Assembly: GCA_944322715.1 (NCBI GenBank)
Contig: CALUPT010000007.1
Coordinates: 1 to 64,000 of the forward strand
Reading direction: 5' to 3'
DNA length: 64,000 nt
Origin: an uncultured Bacteroidales bacterium
GTDB lineage: Bacteria > Bacteroidota > Bacteroidia > Bacteroidales > UBA932
In this document: positions 49,848 to 57,787 of the stretch, one piece after another
Numbering within the stretch: position 1 is the first letter of the stretch
How the letters are laid out: every line of letters begins with the position of its first letter
Position numbers and translations under genes: made by a program
The notes under the pieces: generated by a model
The model's input: only the letters and a program-made list of their open reading frames with translations
Databases searched by the model: none
Told to the model about the DNA's origin: nothing

Positions 49848-51212
49848 ATGAATATCCGTAACATAGGAATAATAATATCGAGGGAATATGCGACAAGGGT
49901 AAGGAAGAAGTCGTTTCTTGTCATAACCTTCATAGTGCCGGTGCTGTTTGCCCTGCTGTGCACCCTGCCTGCACTTATAATGCTGTTGAGCAAGGAAAAG
50001 GGCAAGGTGGTCGAGGTGCTGGACGAGTCCGGAATCGTAATGCCTTATCTTTCTGACAGCGATGCCGTCGCATTCAGGGATTGCCAGGGAGAGATTCTCG
50101 ATTCCCTGAAGATGCATATCGCGGATAACGGAGCAGATGCCATCCTGCATATCTCCCCGCTGGATTCTGCAGCAAGGACAGTGACGGCGGAGATCTATTC
50201 CGTCAAGCCCGTGTCGGTGGACATCAAGGAGAGCATAGCGGGGATGGTCGGGACGGCTGTCGAGGACTACAGGCTGGCAGGATACGACATAAACGGCCTG
50301 AAGCAGATAATGGAGGATGTGAAGGCCGAGATACATGTCGCTACATATACCATCGATGAGGCCGGAAGGGAGAAGATAACATCATCGGAAGTCTACATGA
50401 TAGTGTCGATTGTGCTGACAATGGTCATTTACATGTTCATAGCCATGTTTTCAGGAATGGTCATGACCAGCGTGATAGAGGAGAAGTCGGGCAAGGTGGC
50501 CGAAGTCCTTGTGTCATCGGTCAAGGCTACCGAACTCATGTTCGGGAAGATAATGGGTGTGGCCTGTGTCGCCCTGACACAGTTCTTCCTGTGGATTGTG
50601 CTGGCGGTGGTGATCATTGTCGGGGTCAATGCCACCATTGGATTCGACAGCATCGCAGGAGCCGGTCCGGAGCAGATGGAACAGATGGAGCAGATGGCCG
50701 GCATGTCAGGAATGGACATGTCCATGCTCGATTCCCTCGCATCAGGGGAGAATGACCGGATGTCAGCCGTCATCGAGACCCTCAGGGATCTGAACTACGG
50801 ACAGCTGATATTCTCTTTCGTGGTCTATTTCCTGCTCGGATATCTGCTTTACGCATCCCTTTTCGCCGCCATAGGCTCTGCCGTGGACAACGAGGGGGAC
50901 AGCACCCAGCTTCAGCTGCCCGTGACCATACCTCTGCTGCTGGCGTTCTTCATTGCCTTCTATACATTCGAGGCTCCGGACAGCCAGCTGGCTTTCTGGG
51001 GTTCTGTTATTCCGTTCACTTCTCCGATAGTGATGCTCGCGAGGCTGCCTTTCGGGGTGCCCGTGTGGGAACTGGCGCTTTCGATAGCGCTGCTTCTTCT
51101 GACTTTTGTGGCGCTGGCATACGTGTCTGCAAGGATCTACAGGGTCGGGCTCCTTGTGTCAGGAAAGAAGACCACTTTCTCCGATTTGTGGAAGTGGTTG
51201 AAACAGAGATAG
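49848..51212 (+). CDS. ABC-2 type permease (NatB-like)
   Basis: The protein is about 454 residues. The start at 49848 (MNIRNIGIIISREYATRVRKKSF) is supported by AGGAGG 6 nt upstream, a rare clear Shine-Dalgarno in this genome. One N-terminal membrane helix is followed by an extracytoplasmic domain at about 45-180 and then five or six helices (MIVSIVLTMVIYMFIAMFSGMVM; VIEEKSGKVAEVLVSSVKATELM is the conserved cytoplasmic loop). A Met/Gln-rich segment (EQMEQMEQMAGMSGMDMSM) lies between helices 3 and 4. It is the membrane partner of the preceding ATPase. Confidence 0.87.
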   Translation: MNIRNIGIIISREYATRVRKKSFLVITFIVPVLFALLCTLPALIMLLSKEKGKVVEVLDESGIVMPYLSDSDAVAFRDCQGEILDSLKMHIADNGADAILHISPLDSAARTVTAEIYSVKPVSVDIKESIAGMVGTAVEDYRLAGYDINGLKQIMEDVKAEIHVATYTIDEAGREKITSSEVYMIVSIVLTMVIYMFIAMFSGMVMTSVIEEKSGKVAEVLVSSVKATELMFGKIMGVACVALTQFFLWIVLAVVIIVGVNATIGFDSIAGAGPEQMEQMEQMAGMSGMDMSMLDSLASGENDRMSAVIETLRDLNYGQLIFSFVVYFLLGYLLYASLFAAIGSAVDNEGDSTQLQLPVTIPLLLAFFIAFYTFEAPDSQLAFWGSVIPFTSPIVMLARLPFGVPVWELALSIALLLLTFVALAYVSARIYRVGLLVSGKKTTFSDLWKWLKQR

Positions 51213-51235
51213 TCCGAAAACGAAAACCAACAGGG

Positions 51236-52072
51236 ATGAAAAAGATACTGATAATGTCCGTTGCGGCCGCCATGATGTTTCCGGCCATGACGGCGGCGCA
51301 GCACCGGGATGACTTTCACTGGTCCAGGACAATAATGGATGGGTCCAGGACAGGTGTCACTCCGCCGGCCTCGGATGTCGGGGCTGCATTGGGAACCGTA
51401 AAGGGCCGGAAATATACGGCACCATCGGGAAGGGTGTTCAAGGGCGGTGCCATCGTAAAGGTAGCGGGGACGGTGATAGCGGCCCAGACCGAAATGGCTC
51501 CGGTCAAGGAGGTGATCGCCAGCTCTCCGGAGGCCATGGAATCCGCATATCCGGAAAGCCCGCTTTCCAACTGGTTTGCGGACAATCTGATCCGTGCCGC
51601 AGAGGAAATCACCGGCAGGAAGACGGACATGAGCGTAGGCAATTTCGGCGGCATCAGGGTGGACATGCCGCAGGGAGATGTTACCGTGGATGACATACGG
51701 TCCATGTTCCCTTTCAAGAATGATCTGGTATATCTTGTCCTTAAAGGTTCCGATGTCCGTGCCGTGCTGGAGCAGATGGCGGAGGATGGCTTTCAGGTGC
51801 TCGGTGGTGTCAGGGCGGTGGCCCGGGATGGGAAACTTATATCGGCTGAAATAGGGAGAAAGCCGTTGGATGACAATGCCACGTACGGAGTGGCGACAAT
51901 TTCCTTCCTTTTGAATGGAGGTGACGGTTTCCATCTTTCAAGGAATGCAGTGGAGGTTGTGGATACCGGTGTCGAGATATTCGATGCGATAATGGGGCTG
52001 GTCAGAAAGGACACTGAGGAGGGAAGGAAGATAACCGGACAAAAGGATGGCCGGGTGGTGATTCTGGACTGA
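51236..52072 (+). CDS. Secreted 5'-nucleotidase C-terminal domain protein
   Basis: The 278-residue protein has a signal peptide (AMTAAQ) and corresponds to the substrate-binding C-terminal domain of UshA-type 5'-nucleotidases: SPLSNWFADNL, the NFGGIR motif, SMFPFKNDLV and SFLLNGGDGF. It lacks the metal-binding phosphatase domain, which is encoded by the separate gene at 52310. The two probably work together in the periplasm to hydrolyse nucleotides. A non-conserved 60-residue spacer follows the signal. It starts 23 bp after the ABC permease stop. Confidence 0.85.
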   Translation: MKKILIMSVAAAMMFPAMTAAQHRDDFHWSRTIMDGSRTGVTPPASDVGAALGTVKGRKYTAPSGRVFKGGAIVKVAGTVIAAQTEMAPVKEVIASSPEAMESAYPESPLSNWFADNLIRAAEEITGRKTDMSVGNFGGIRVDMPQGDVTVDDIRSMFPFKNDLVYLVLKGSDVRAVLEQMAEDGFQVLGGVRAVARDGKLISAEIGRKPLDDNATYGVATISFLLNGGDGFHLSRNAVEVVDTGVEIFDAIMGLVRKDTEEGRKITGQKDGRVVILD

Positions 52073-52309
52073 TGCCGCCCTGACGGAAGCCTTGCGCCGT
52101 ACCAATCGGCAAATTACCTCTTTCGGAAACGAAGTTTCCAGCAAGTCCTCCCCTACGGTAAGGGGAGGATTTAGGAGGGGTGACCGAAAATAGGTGCGAT
52201 TTCAGAGAAATCGCTGACGTCAGTTTGACGGATTTCGGCCATTAAATGAGATGACATTGATTGACAATATAATATAGATTTATAAATTCGTCGAACTGAC
52301 GTTAATGTT
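52073..52309. other. Structured intergenic region between the two nucleotidase halves
   Basis: It contains a 9-bp hairpin TCCTCCCCT/AGGGGAGGA (52146-52169), an 8-bp hairpin GCGATTTC-AGA-GAAATCGC (52196-52214) and the palindrome TGACGTCA (52215-52222). A 14-bp imperfect inverted repeat joins 52216-52230 to 52289-52303 next to the following start codon. The CTCCCC...GGGGAGG hairpin is reminiscent of a dispersed intergenic repeat in Bacteroidota. No promoter box of the TAnnTTTG type was seen. Confidence 0.5.
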
Positions 52310-53155
52310 ATGCTGACAGGATTCAAGACAAACAGGACCGTATTTGCGATGACGCTTCTTTGTGCCGTCTTTCTGATGCCTCAGGCAACCAGTATGTACG
52401 CCCAGGAACTGGTCATTCTGCATACGAACGATACGCACAGCCATATAGATCCGGTGAAGTCCGGTCCCGAGGCCGGGCTGGGCGGGGTGATAGAAAGAGC
52501 CGCATACATCGACAGTGTCAGGTCTGCCGTGGGGCGGCGGAACCTTCTTCTCGTGGATGCCGGCGATTTCAGCCAGGGAACTTCCTATTTCACTATCCTG
52601 AAAGGCGACATCGAGGTCGAACTGCTCAATGAAATGGGATACGATGCCGTGACTCTCGGCAACCATGAGTTCGACAACGGCCCCGAAGATCTTGCGCGCA
52701 GGCTGAAGATGGCGAAGTTCAGGGTCGTCTGCGCAAACTATGATCTCTCCGGAAGCGGGCTTGACAGATACGTGAAGCCGTATACCATCGTCCGCAGGGC
52801 GGGGAAGAAGATAGGGATAATCGGTCTGCTCGTCGATGTCACCAAGGTGGTGGACAGGAGCGTGGCGGAGAAGTTGAGGTATCTCGATCCTGTAGCCGTG
52901 ACAAACAGGTATTCCGGACTTCTGAAGGAGAAGGGATGCGACCTTGTGATAGTGCTCTCCCATCTCGGGATGGAAAAATCGGACTTTACCGATATCCAAC
53001 TTGCCCGGTCATGCCGGAATGTCGATCTGATAATCGGAGGCCATTCCCATACGTTTCTCGAAGAACCTGTCTGCGTGGAGGATGCGGATGGCAACGATGT
53101 AATGATAGTCACGGACGGCTGCTGGGGACTTTATGTCGGCAAGCTGGAACTATAG
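52310..53155 (+). CDS. Secreted calcineurin-like metallophosphoesterase (5'-nucleotidase N-terminal domain)
   Basis: The 281-residue protein has a signal peptide (TSMYAQ) and the complete metallophosphoesterase motif set: LHTNDTHSHID, VDAGDFSQGT, LGNHEFDNG, VLSHLGMEKSD and GGHSHTFLE. This is the catalytic domain of UshA/5'-nucleotidase without its C-terminal substrate-binding domain, which lies upstream as a separate gene. It ends at the expected domain border (VGKLEL). The stop is convergent with, and overlaps by 6 bp, the yicC 3' end. Confidence 0.88.
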   Translation: MLTGFKTNRTVFAMTLLCAVFLMPQATSMYAQELVILHTNDTHSHIDPVKSGPEAGLGGVIERAAYIDSVRSAVGRRNLLLVDAGDFSQGTSYFTILKGDIEVELLNEMGYDAVTLGNHEFDNGPEDLARRLKMAKFRVVCANYDLSGSGLDRYVKPYTIVRRAGKKIGIIGLLVDVTKVVDRSVAEKLRYLDPVAVTNRYSGLLKEKGCDLVIVLSHLGMEKSDFTDIQLARSCRNVDLIIGGHSHTFLEEPVCVEDADGNDVMIVTDGCWGLYVGKLEL

Positions 53156-54031
53156 GATGTTGAGGGTCTGCTCCTTGATTTTCTCAAGGTCATCCTTCAT
53201 CCTTACGACTGTCTTCTGTATGCCCGTATGGTTGGCCTTGGAGCCTGTCGTATTGATCTCCCGGCCCATCTCCTGGGCAATGAACCCGAGTTTCTTGCCC
53301 GGATAAGGCTCGTTGTCGATAGTCTCCATAAAGTAGCGGCAATGCTGGCGGAGCCTTGTCTTCTCTTCGTTGATATCGAATTTTTCTATATAGTAGACCA
53401 TTTCCTCTTCGAGACGGCTCTGGTCGGGCTGGATGGAAAGTTCGTTGAATCTTGAGATTATCCTTTCCCTTACAGTGGCGGTCCTTTCGCCTTCGACGGA
53501 TTCGATCTCATCTACAAGATGCAGTATCGAAGCGACCTTTTCCGTGACATCCCTGTACAGTATGGCTCCTTCCGCTGCCCTGAATTCATTGAGCCTGGCT
53601 ATAGCCTCCCGTATGCAGGCATCCACTGCCGGCCAGTTCCCATCATTGATGATGTCTGGTGTCTGCGCGTTGACTACATCCGGAAACCTTGTGGCGGCGG
53701 TGAGAAGGAGAATGTCCGAATTGCCGGAAGGAATGCCCAGTCCTGCGGCCGTTTCCTGCAGCTGCCGGCAGTAGCCTTTGAGGATTTCCCCGTTGATTGA
53801 CCTGGTACCCTGCCCTTCTGCAGGCTCGTATGTCAGGAACAGGTCTATGTTCCCCCTCTGCAGTTCTGCCGCGATCAGTCTGCGGACTTCCATTTCCCTG
53901 TCTTTCGGGAGCAGTTGCGATTTGATGCTTATGTCGGCGCTCTTGCCGTTGAGGGAGCGTATCTCGACGCAAAGCCTGCCTGAATCTATTGAGGTCTCGG
54001 CCTTGCCGTATCCTGTCATTGACTTGATCAT
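53150..54031 (-). CDS. yicC: YicC-family endoribonuclease
   Basis: The 293-residue protein starts MIKSMTGYGKAE, diagnostic of YicC. It has RSLNGKSADISIKSQLLPKDREMEVRRLI across two segments and the C-terminal GFIAQEMGREINTTGSKANH. YicC/YloC proteins are endoribonucleases linked to small-RNA turnover and stress survival. It stands alone on the - strand, convergent with the metallophosphoesterase gene and divergent from glnS. Confidence 0.92.
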   Translation of the reverse strand: MIKSMTGYGKAETSIDSGRLCVEIRSLNGKSADISIKSQLLPKDREMEVRRLIAAELQRGNIDLFLTYEPAEGQGTRSINGEILKGYCRQLQETAAGLGIPSGNSDILLLTAATRFPDVVNAQTPDIINDGNWPAVDACIREAIARLNEFRAAEGAILYRDVTEKVASILHLVDEIESVEGERTATVRERIISRFNELSIQPDQSRLEEEMVYYIEKFDINEEKTRLRQHCRYFMETIDNEPYPGKKLGFIAQEMGREINTTGSKANHTGIQKTVVRMKDDLEKIKEQTLNIL

Positions 54032-54133
54032 TCGTTTACTGTACAGTTTATTAGGTGTGTCTCACCTGAAGCCGCAAAATTACTTAAAATTATGCTTATC
54101 CGCAATCATTGATGACAAGTGTGTAAAATTTCC

Positions 54134-54141
54134 TATATTTG
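54134..54141 (+). promoter_or_regulatory. glnS promoter -7 box
   Basis: TATATTTG, with a TTG 22 bp upstream, lies 75 bp before the glnS ATG. Confidence 0.5.
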
Positions 54142-54216
54142 CAAGTTGGCCGGAGGAAAGGCATTGTTTGCTGTCCGGTTGTTGTCTGTCGGATGAAAAG
54201 ATTGTCAGAATAGAAT

Positions 54217-55893
54217 ATGGAAGAAGTTATCAAAGAGGGCGGAGAGACCCGCAACCTGAATTTTTTGGAGGAGATCATAGAGGCTGACCTCGCATCGGGG
54301 AAGTGTGAGAGCATCATGACCCGTTTCCCGCCGGAGCCGAACGGCTATCTGCATATAGGACATGCCAAGAGTATATGCCTCAATTTCGGGCTGGCGCAGA
54401 AATACGGCGGCAAGACAAACCTCCGCTTTGACGACACCAACCCTGTCAAGGAGGACACGGAATATGTGGATTCGATAAAGGAGGACATACACTGGCTCGG
54501 ATTCCAGTGGGAGAACGAGAGGTATGCCTCGGACTATTTCGAGCAGCTTTATGAATGGGCGGAAGACCTGATCAGGAAAGGGCTGGCATACGTGGATGAC
54601 CAGACCCAGGAGCAGATCAGGGAGGGGCGCGGTACTGTCCAGACTCCCGGAAAGGAGAGCCCGTGGCGGAACCGCAGCGTCGGGGAGAATCTGCGCCTGT
54701 TCCGGGAAATGAGGGACGGGAAGTATGCGGATGGAGAGAAAGTGCTCAGGGCAAAGATCGACATGGCCCATCCGAACATGCTTTTCCGCGACCCGATAAT
54801 GTACAGGATCATCCACGCGAGCCACCACAGGACCGGGGACAAGTGGTGCATCTACCCGATGTATGACTACACCCACGGGCAGAGCGACTCGATAGAGCAT
54901 ATCACGCATTCGATATGCACTCTGGAGTTCGATGTGCACAGGCCTCTGTATGACTGGTTCATAGAGAAGCTCGGGATTTTCCCGTCGCATCAGTACGAGT
55001 TCGCCCGTCTCAACCTGACATATACCGTGATGAGCAAGCGCAAGCTGCTGGAACTGGTGAAGAACGGCTATGTAAGCGGCTGGGATGACCCGCGTATGCC
55101 TACAATCTGCGGAATCCGCCGCAGGGGATATACACCGGAGTCGATAAGGATGTTTGCGGAGAAGGTCGGCGTGGCCAAGAGGGAGCAGCTGATTGACCTG
55201 CAGCTTATGGAATGGTGTGTGCGTCAGGACCTCAATGAAAGGGCCAACCGCTATATGGTGGTGCAGGATCCTGTGAAACTGACCATCACCAACTGGGAGC
55301 CGGGCAAGGTGGAGTGGTTCGATGCCCCTCTCAATCCTGCCGCCCCGGAGGGTCCTTCTCGCAAGGTGCCTTTCACAGGCAGCCTGTATATCAGCCGCAA
55401 CGACTTTATGGAGGAGCCTCCGAAGAAGTTCTTCCGTCTCAAGCCTGACGGGGAGGTGCGTCTGAAATACACCTATATCGTAAAGTGCAACGAGGTGGTG
55501 AAAGATGCCGATGGCAATATTGTCGAACTGAAATGTACGTATGACCCTGCGACACGGCCGGGGGGCGGTGAATGGCGTTCCGTCAAGGGAACGATCCACT
55601 GGGTCGCCGAGGAGTATGCCAGACCGGTGGAGCTTCGCCTGTATGACAAGCTGTTCACGGAGCCGGATATGAACGGCATTCCTGAAGGGACGGACTATAA
55701 GGAATACCTCAATCCGGAGTCTCTCGTGGTCGACAGGGGGTATGCCGAACCTGCCCTTCTGGAGGACAACAGCGGGATAGCGGTACAGTTCGAGAGGGTC
55801 GGCTATTTTTACAGGGATCCGGACAGCACTCCTGACAATCCTGTATTCAACAAGACCACTTCACTGAAGGACTCCTATAAGGTAGGACAATAG
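54217..55893 (+). CDS. glnS: Glutaminyl-tRNA synthetase
   Basis: The 558-residue protein is a class I synthetase with the HIGH motif in PNGYLHIGHAKSI and the KMSKS equivalent in TVMSKRKLLELV. RFDDTNPVKED and WCIYPMYDYTHGQSDSIEHITHS (two parts) are hallmark GlnRS segments. Two C-terminal anticodon-binding beta-barrels follow. Possessing GlnRS means the cell charges tRNA-Gln directly. Length is normal (E. coli 554). Monocistronic with its own promoter; a repeat block follows. Confidence 0.96.
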   Translation: MEEVIKEGGETRNLNFLEEIIEADLASGKCESIMTRFPPEPNGYLHIGHAKSICLNFGLAQKYGGKTNLRFDDTNPVKEDTEYVDSIKEDIHWLGFQWENERYASDYFEQLYEWAEDLIRKGLAYVDDQTQEQIREGRGTVQTPGKESPWRNRSVGENLRLFREMRDGKYADGEKVLRAKIDMAHPNMLFRDPIMYRIIHASHHRTGDKWCIYPMYDYTHGQSDSIEHITHSICTLEFDVHRPLYDWFIEKLGIFPSHQYEFARLNLTYTVMSKRKLLELVKNGYVSGWDDPRMPTICGIRRRGYTPESIRMFAEKVGVAKREQLIDLQLMEWCVRQDLNERANRYMVVQDPVKLTITNWEPGKVEWFDAPLNPAAPEGPSRKVPFTGSLYISRNDFMEEPPKKFFRLKPDGEVRLKYTYIVKCNEVVKDADGNIVELKCTYDPATRPGGGEWRSVKGTIHWVAEEYARPVELRLYDKLFTEPDMNGIPEGTDYKEYLNPESLVVDRGYAEPALLEDNSGIAVQFERVGYFYRDPDSTPDNPVFNKTTSLKDSYKVGQ

Positions 55894-55907
55894 AGGATCG
55901 CACTGTC

Positions 55908-56075
55908 ATTCTGAACATCGTCCTGTCATTCTGAACAACGCCCTGTCATTCTGAACGAAGTGAAGAATCTGGAAACAGGGACGCGGATCCTTCGCTGCGC
56001 TCAGGATGACAAGCAGGAACGGTTCAGGATGACAACCGGAACGGCTTAGGATGACAACCGGAGAATAGGTCAGGA
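55908..56075. repeat. Composite repeat block: GTCATTCTGAAC units and REP-like GGATGACA units
   Basis: Three GTCATTCTGAAC-type units at 55905-55960 precede a REP-like core GATCCTTCGCTGCGCTCAGGATGAC (55986-56010). About three degenerate 23-bp units each ending in AGGATGACA follow. It fills the glnS to DUF1080-PHP gap, with no promoter box recognised. Confidence 0.7.
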
Positions 56076-56104
56076 TGAAGATGCCAGGAAAAATAAAGGC
56101 TGAT

Positions 56105-57592
56105 ATGGAAAAGATATGTATGGTACGGACAGTATTGTGCGGCATTGTCCTGCTGGCGCTCTCTGCCTGCGGCAGGACAGGGGAACCGGTGCAACTTGAC
56201 AGGTTCACATCCTCCGATGGCAGTGTTGCAGAGGGTACGGAGATAACGGTCGCCGGCGGAACTGCCTGGCTTGCCGATGGCGACTACAGGAATTTCATAC
56301 TGACCGGAAAGGCCTGTATGGAAAAAGGTGCAGAGGCATCTTTGTTTTTCCACACCGACGGAAAGTCCTTTGCGCGGAGCGGGGCTTCCGGACATCACGG
56401 CAAGGCGGTCTCTGATGGAGCCGGAACGGATGATGGACTTTCCGGTTATGAGGTTATATTCCGCAACGGGCCGATAGACGGGACAAGGAAGACGGGAAGC
56501 CTCGCCGCAGTGCGTAATCTTTACAGATCCCTTGTGGATGACACCGAGTGGTTCACGTTCGTGATAGCGGTGAGGGAAAAGAATATCGTTGTCTCTATAG
56601 ACAGCACCGAAGTGGTCTGCTATACCGAGCCGGAACAGCCGTACCGTATGGAGCCTTACAGAGACCGTCTGCTGGAACACGGCAGGATTGCCCTGAAGGG
56701 TGTGGCCGGAAAGATGACATTCAGTGACCTGACGGTGACGGAACTGCCGGATGATGCCGTGAATCCCTGTGACACCATGCCTGTGCCGGATGAGCAGAAC
56801 GATTCTGTAATCAGGCTGCAGCAGAGGAATTTTCCTGTAATAGACTACCATGTCCATCTCAAGGGCGGACTGACAAAGGACATGGCGCACGCAATGTCGA
56901 TGAACTACGGTATCAATTACGGTGTGGCTCCCAATGCCGGAGAGGGAGGTGTAGGACGTATGCTGGCTGACGATGAGGAGGTCTATGAATATTACGATGA
57001 AGTGAAGGACATGCCTTTCCTCAGGGGAGTGCAGGGCGAGGGCCGCAGATGGACAATGACCTTCTCGCAGGAAGCTCTGGGAGTCTTCGACTATCTCTTT
57101 ACCGATGCGATGACCATAGTGGATCACAAGGGACGCCTGTCAAGGATATACAGACCGGAGGAAGCGCATTATGACGGCATTGATAAAGAACAGTATATGG
57201 ATCATCTGGTGGACCAGACCGTGAAGATCCTGACCAATGAACCGGCCGACATCTATGCGAACCCTACCTATATCCCTGACGACATGGCTTCCGATTATGA
57301 CAGGTACTGGACGGATGAGCGTGTGGACAGGGTTCTGGACGTTCTGGAGAAGTACGGCATAGCTCTGGAAATCAATGCAAGATACAGGATACCTTCATTC
57401 GACATTATCCGCAAGGCGAAGGAGCGCGGGATCCGCTTCACATTCGGCACCAACAATGTGGATGCAGATTTCGGGCGGCTGGAATACTGCATAGAGGCGA
57501 TAGAAGAATGCGGCCTGACCCCGGATGATCTCTGGTTTCCGTCGATGAGCGTCCGCCGCGACCGTCCCGTCATCATCTATAACAGGTTTTAA
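56105..57592 (+). CDS. DUF1080 / PHP-like two-domain lipoprotein
   Basis: The protein is about 495 residues from ATG 56105 (MEKICMVRTVLCGIV), with lipobox ALSAC. The N-terminal half (about 20-225) is a concanavalin-like DUF1080 (3-keto-disaccharide hydrolase type) domain, with the LTGKACMEKGAEASLFFHTD strand pattern and a C-terminal GRIALKGVAGKMTFSDLTV strand. The second half (about 240-495) resembles a PHP/amidohydrolase metal domain: VIDYHVHLKGGLT (His-x-His), IALEINARYRIPS and FTFGTNNVDADF. DUF1080 proteins are linked to 3-keto-glycoside breakdown. The joined arrangement is uncommon in my experience. Function unproven. An upstream ATG (56075) lies in the repeat block. Confidence 0.75.
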   Translation: MEKICMVRTVLCGIVLLALSACGRTGEPVQLDRFTSSDGSVAEGTEITVAGGTAWLADGDYRNFILTGKACMEKGAEASLFFHTDGKSFARSGASGHHGKAVSDGAGTDDGLSGYEVIFRNGPIDGTRKTGSLAAVRNLYRSLVDDTEWFTFVIAVREKNIVVSIDSTEVVCYTEPEQPYRMEPYRDRLLEHGRIALKGVAGKMTFSDLTVTELPDDAVNPCDTMPVPDEQNDSVIRLQQRNFPVIDYHVHLKGGLTKDMAHAMSMNYGINYGVAPNAGEGGVGRMLADDEEVYEYYDEVKDMPFLRGVQGEGRRWTMTFSQEALGVFDYLFTDAMTIVDHKGRLSRIYRPEEAHYDGIDKEQYMDHLVDQTVKILTNEPADIYANPTYIPDDMASDYDRYWTDERVDRVLDVLEKYGIALEINARYRIPSFDIIRKAKERGIRFTFGTNNVDADFGRLEYCIEAIEECGLTPDDLWFPSMSVRRDRPVIIYNRF

Positions 57593-57699
57593 CTGCATTT
57601 CAGACCAACGTGCTGGTTTTTTTCCGTTATTTCAGGAAAAAATCAGGAAATTTTTCCCTTTTTACTGGAAAAGGACGGTCTGAGAAACATAAATACATA

Positions 57700-57747
57700 T
57701 ACATTTTATGTAATAACAATTTCCGTATTTACATTTTGTGTAAATAC
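57700..57747. promoter_or_regulatory. Two palindromic operator candidates (TACA-N5-TGTA)
   Basis: TACA-TTTTA-TGTA (57700-57712) and TACA-TTTTG-TGTA (57730-57742) share arms and spacing, centres 30 bp apart. The second extends to 9-bp arms GTATTTACA/TGTAAATAC (57725-57747). It overlaps the -33 box of the following promoter. Confidence 0.65.
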
Positions 57748-57765
57748 GTTTTTGTGTTATATTTG
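57735..57765 (+). promoter_or_regulatory. Promoter of the AAA+ ATPase gene (TTTG-N19-TATATTTG)
   Basis: TTTG at 57735-57738 and TATATTTG at 57758-57765 match the Bacteroides consensus exactly, including the 19-bp spacing. The leader would be about 15-20 nt. The -33 box lies within the second palindrome. Confidence 0.75.
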
Positions 57766-57787
57766 TTGCGCAAAAGAATGTAACGTT

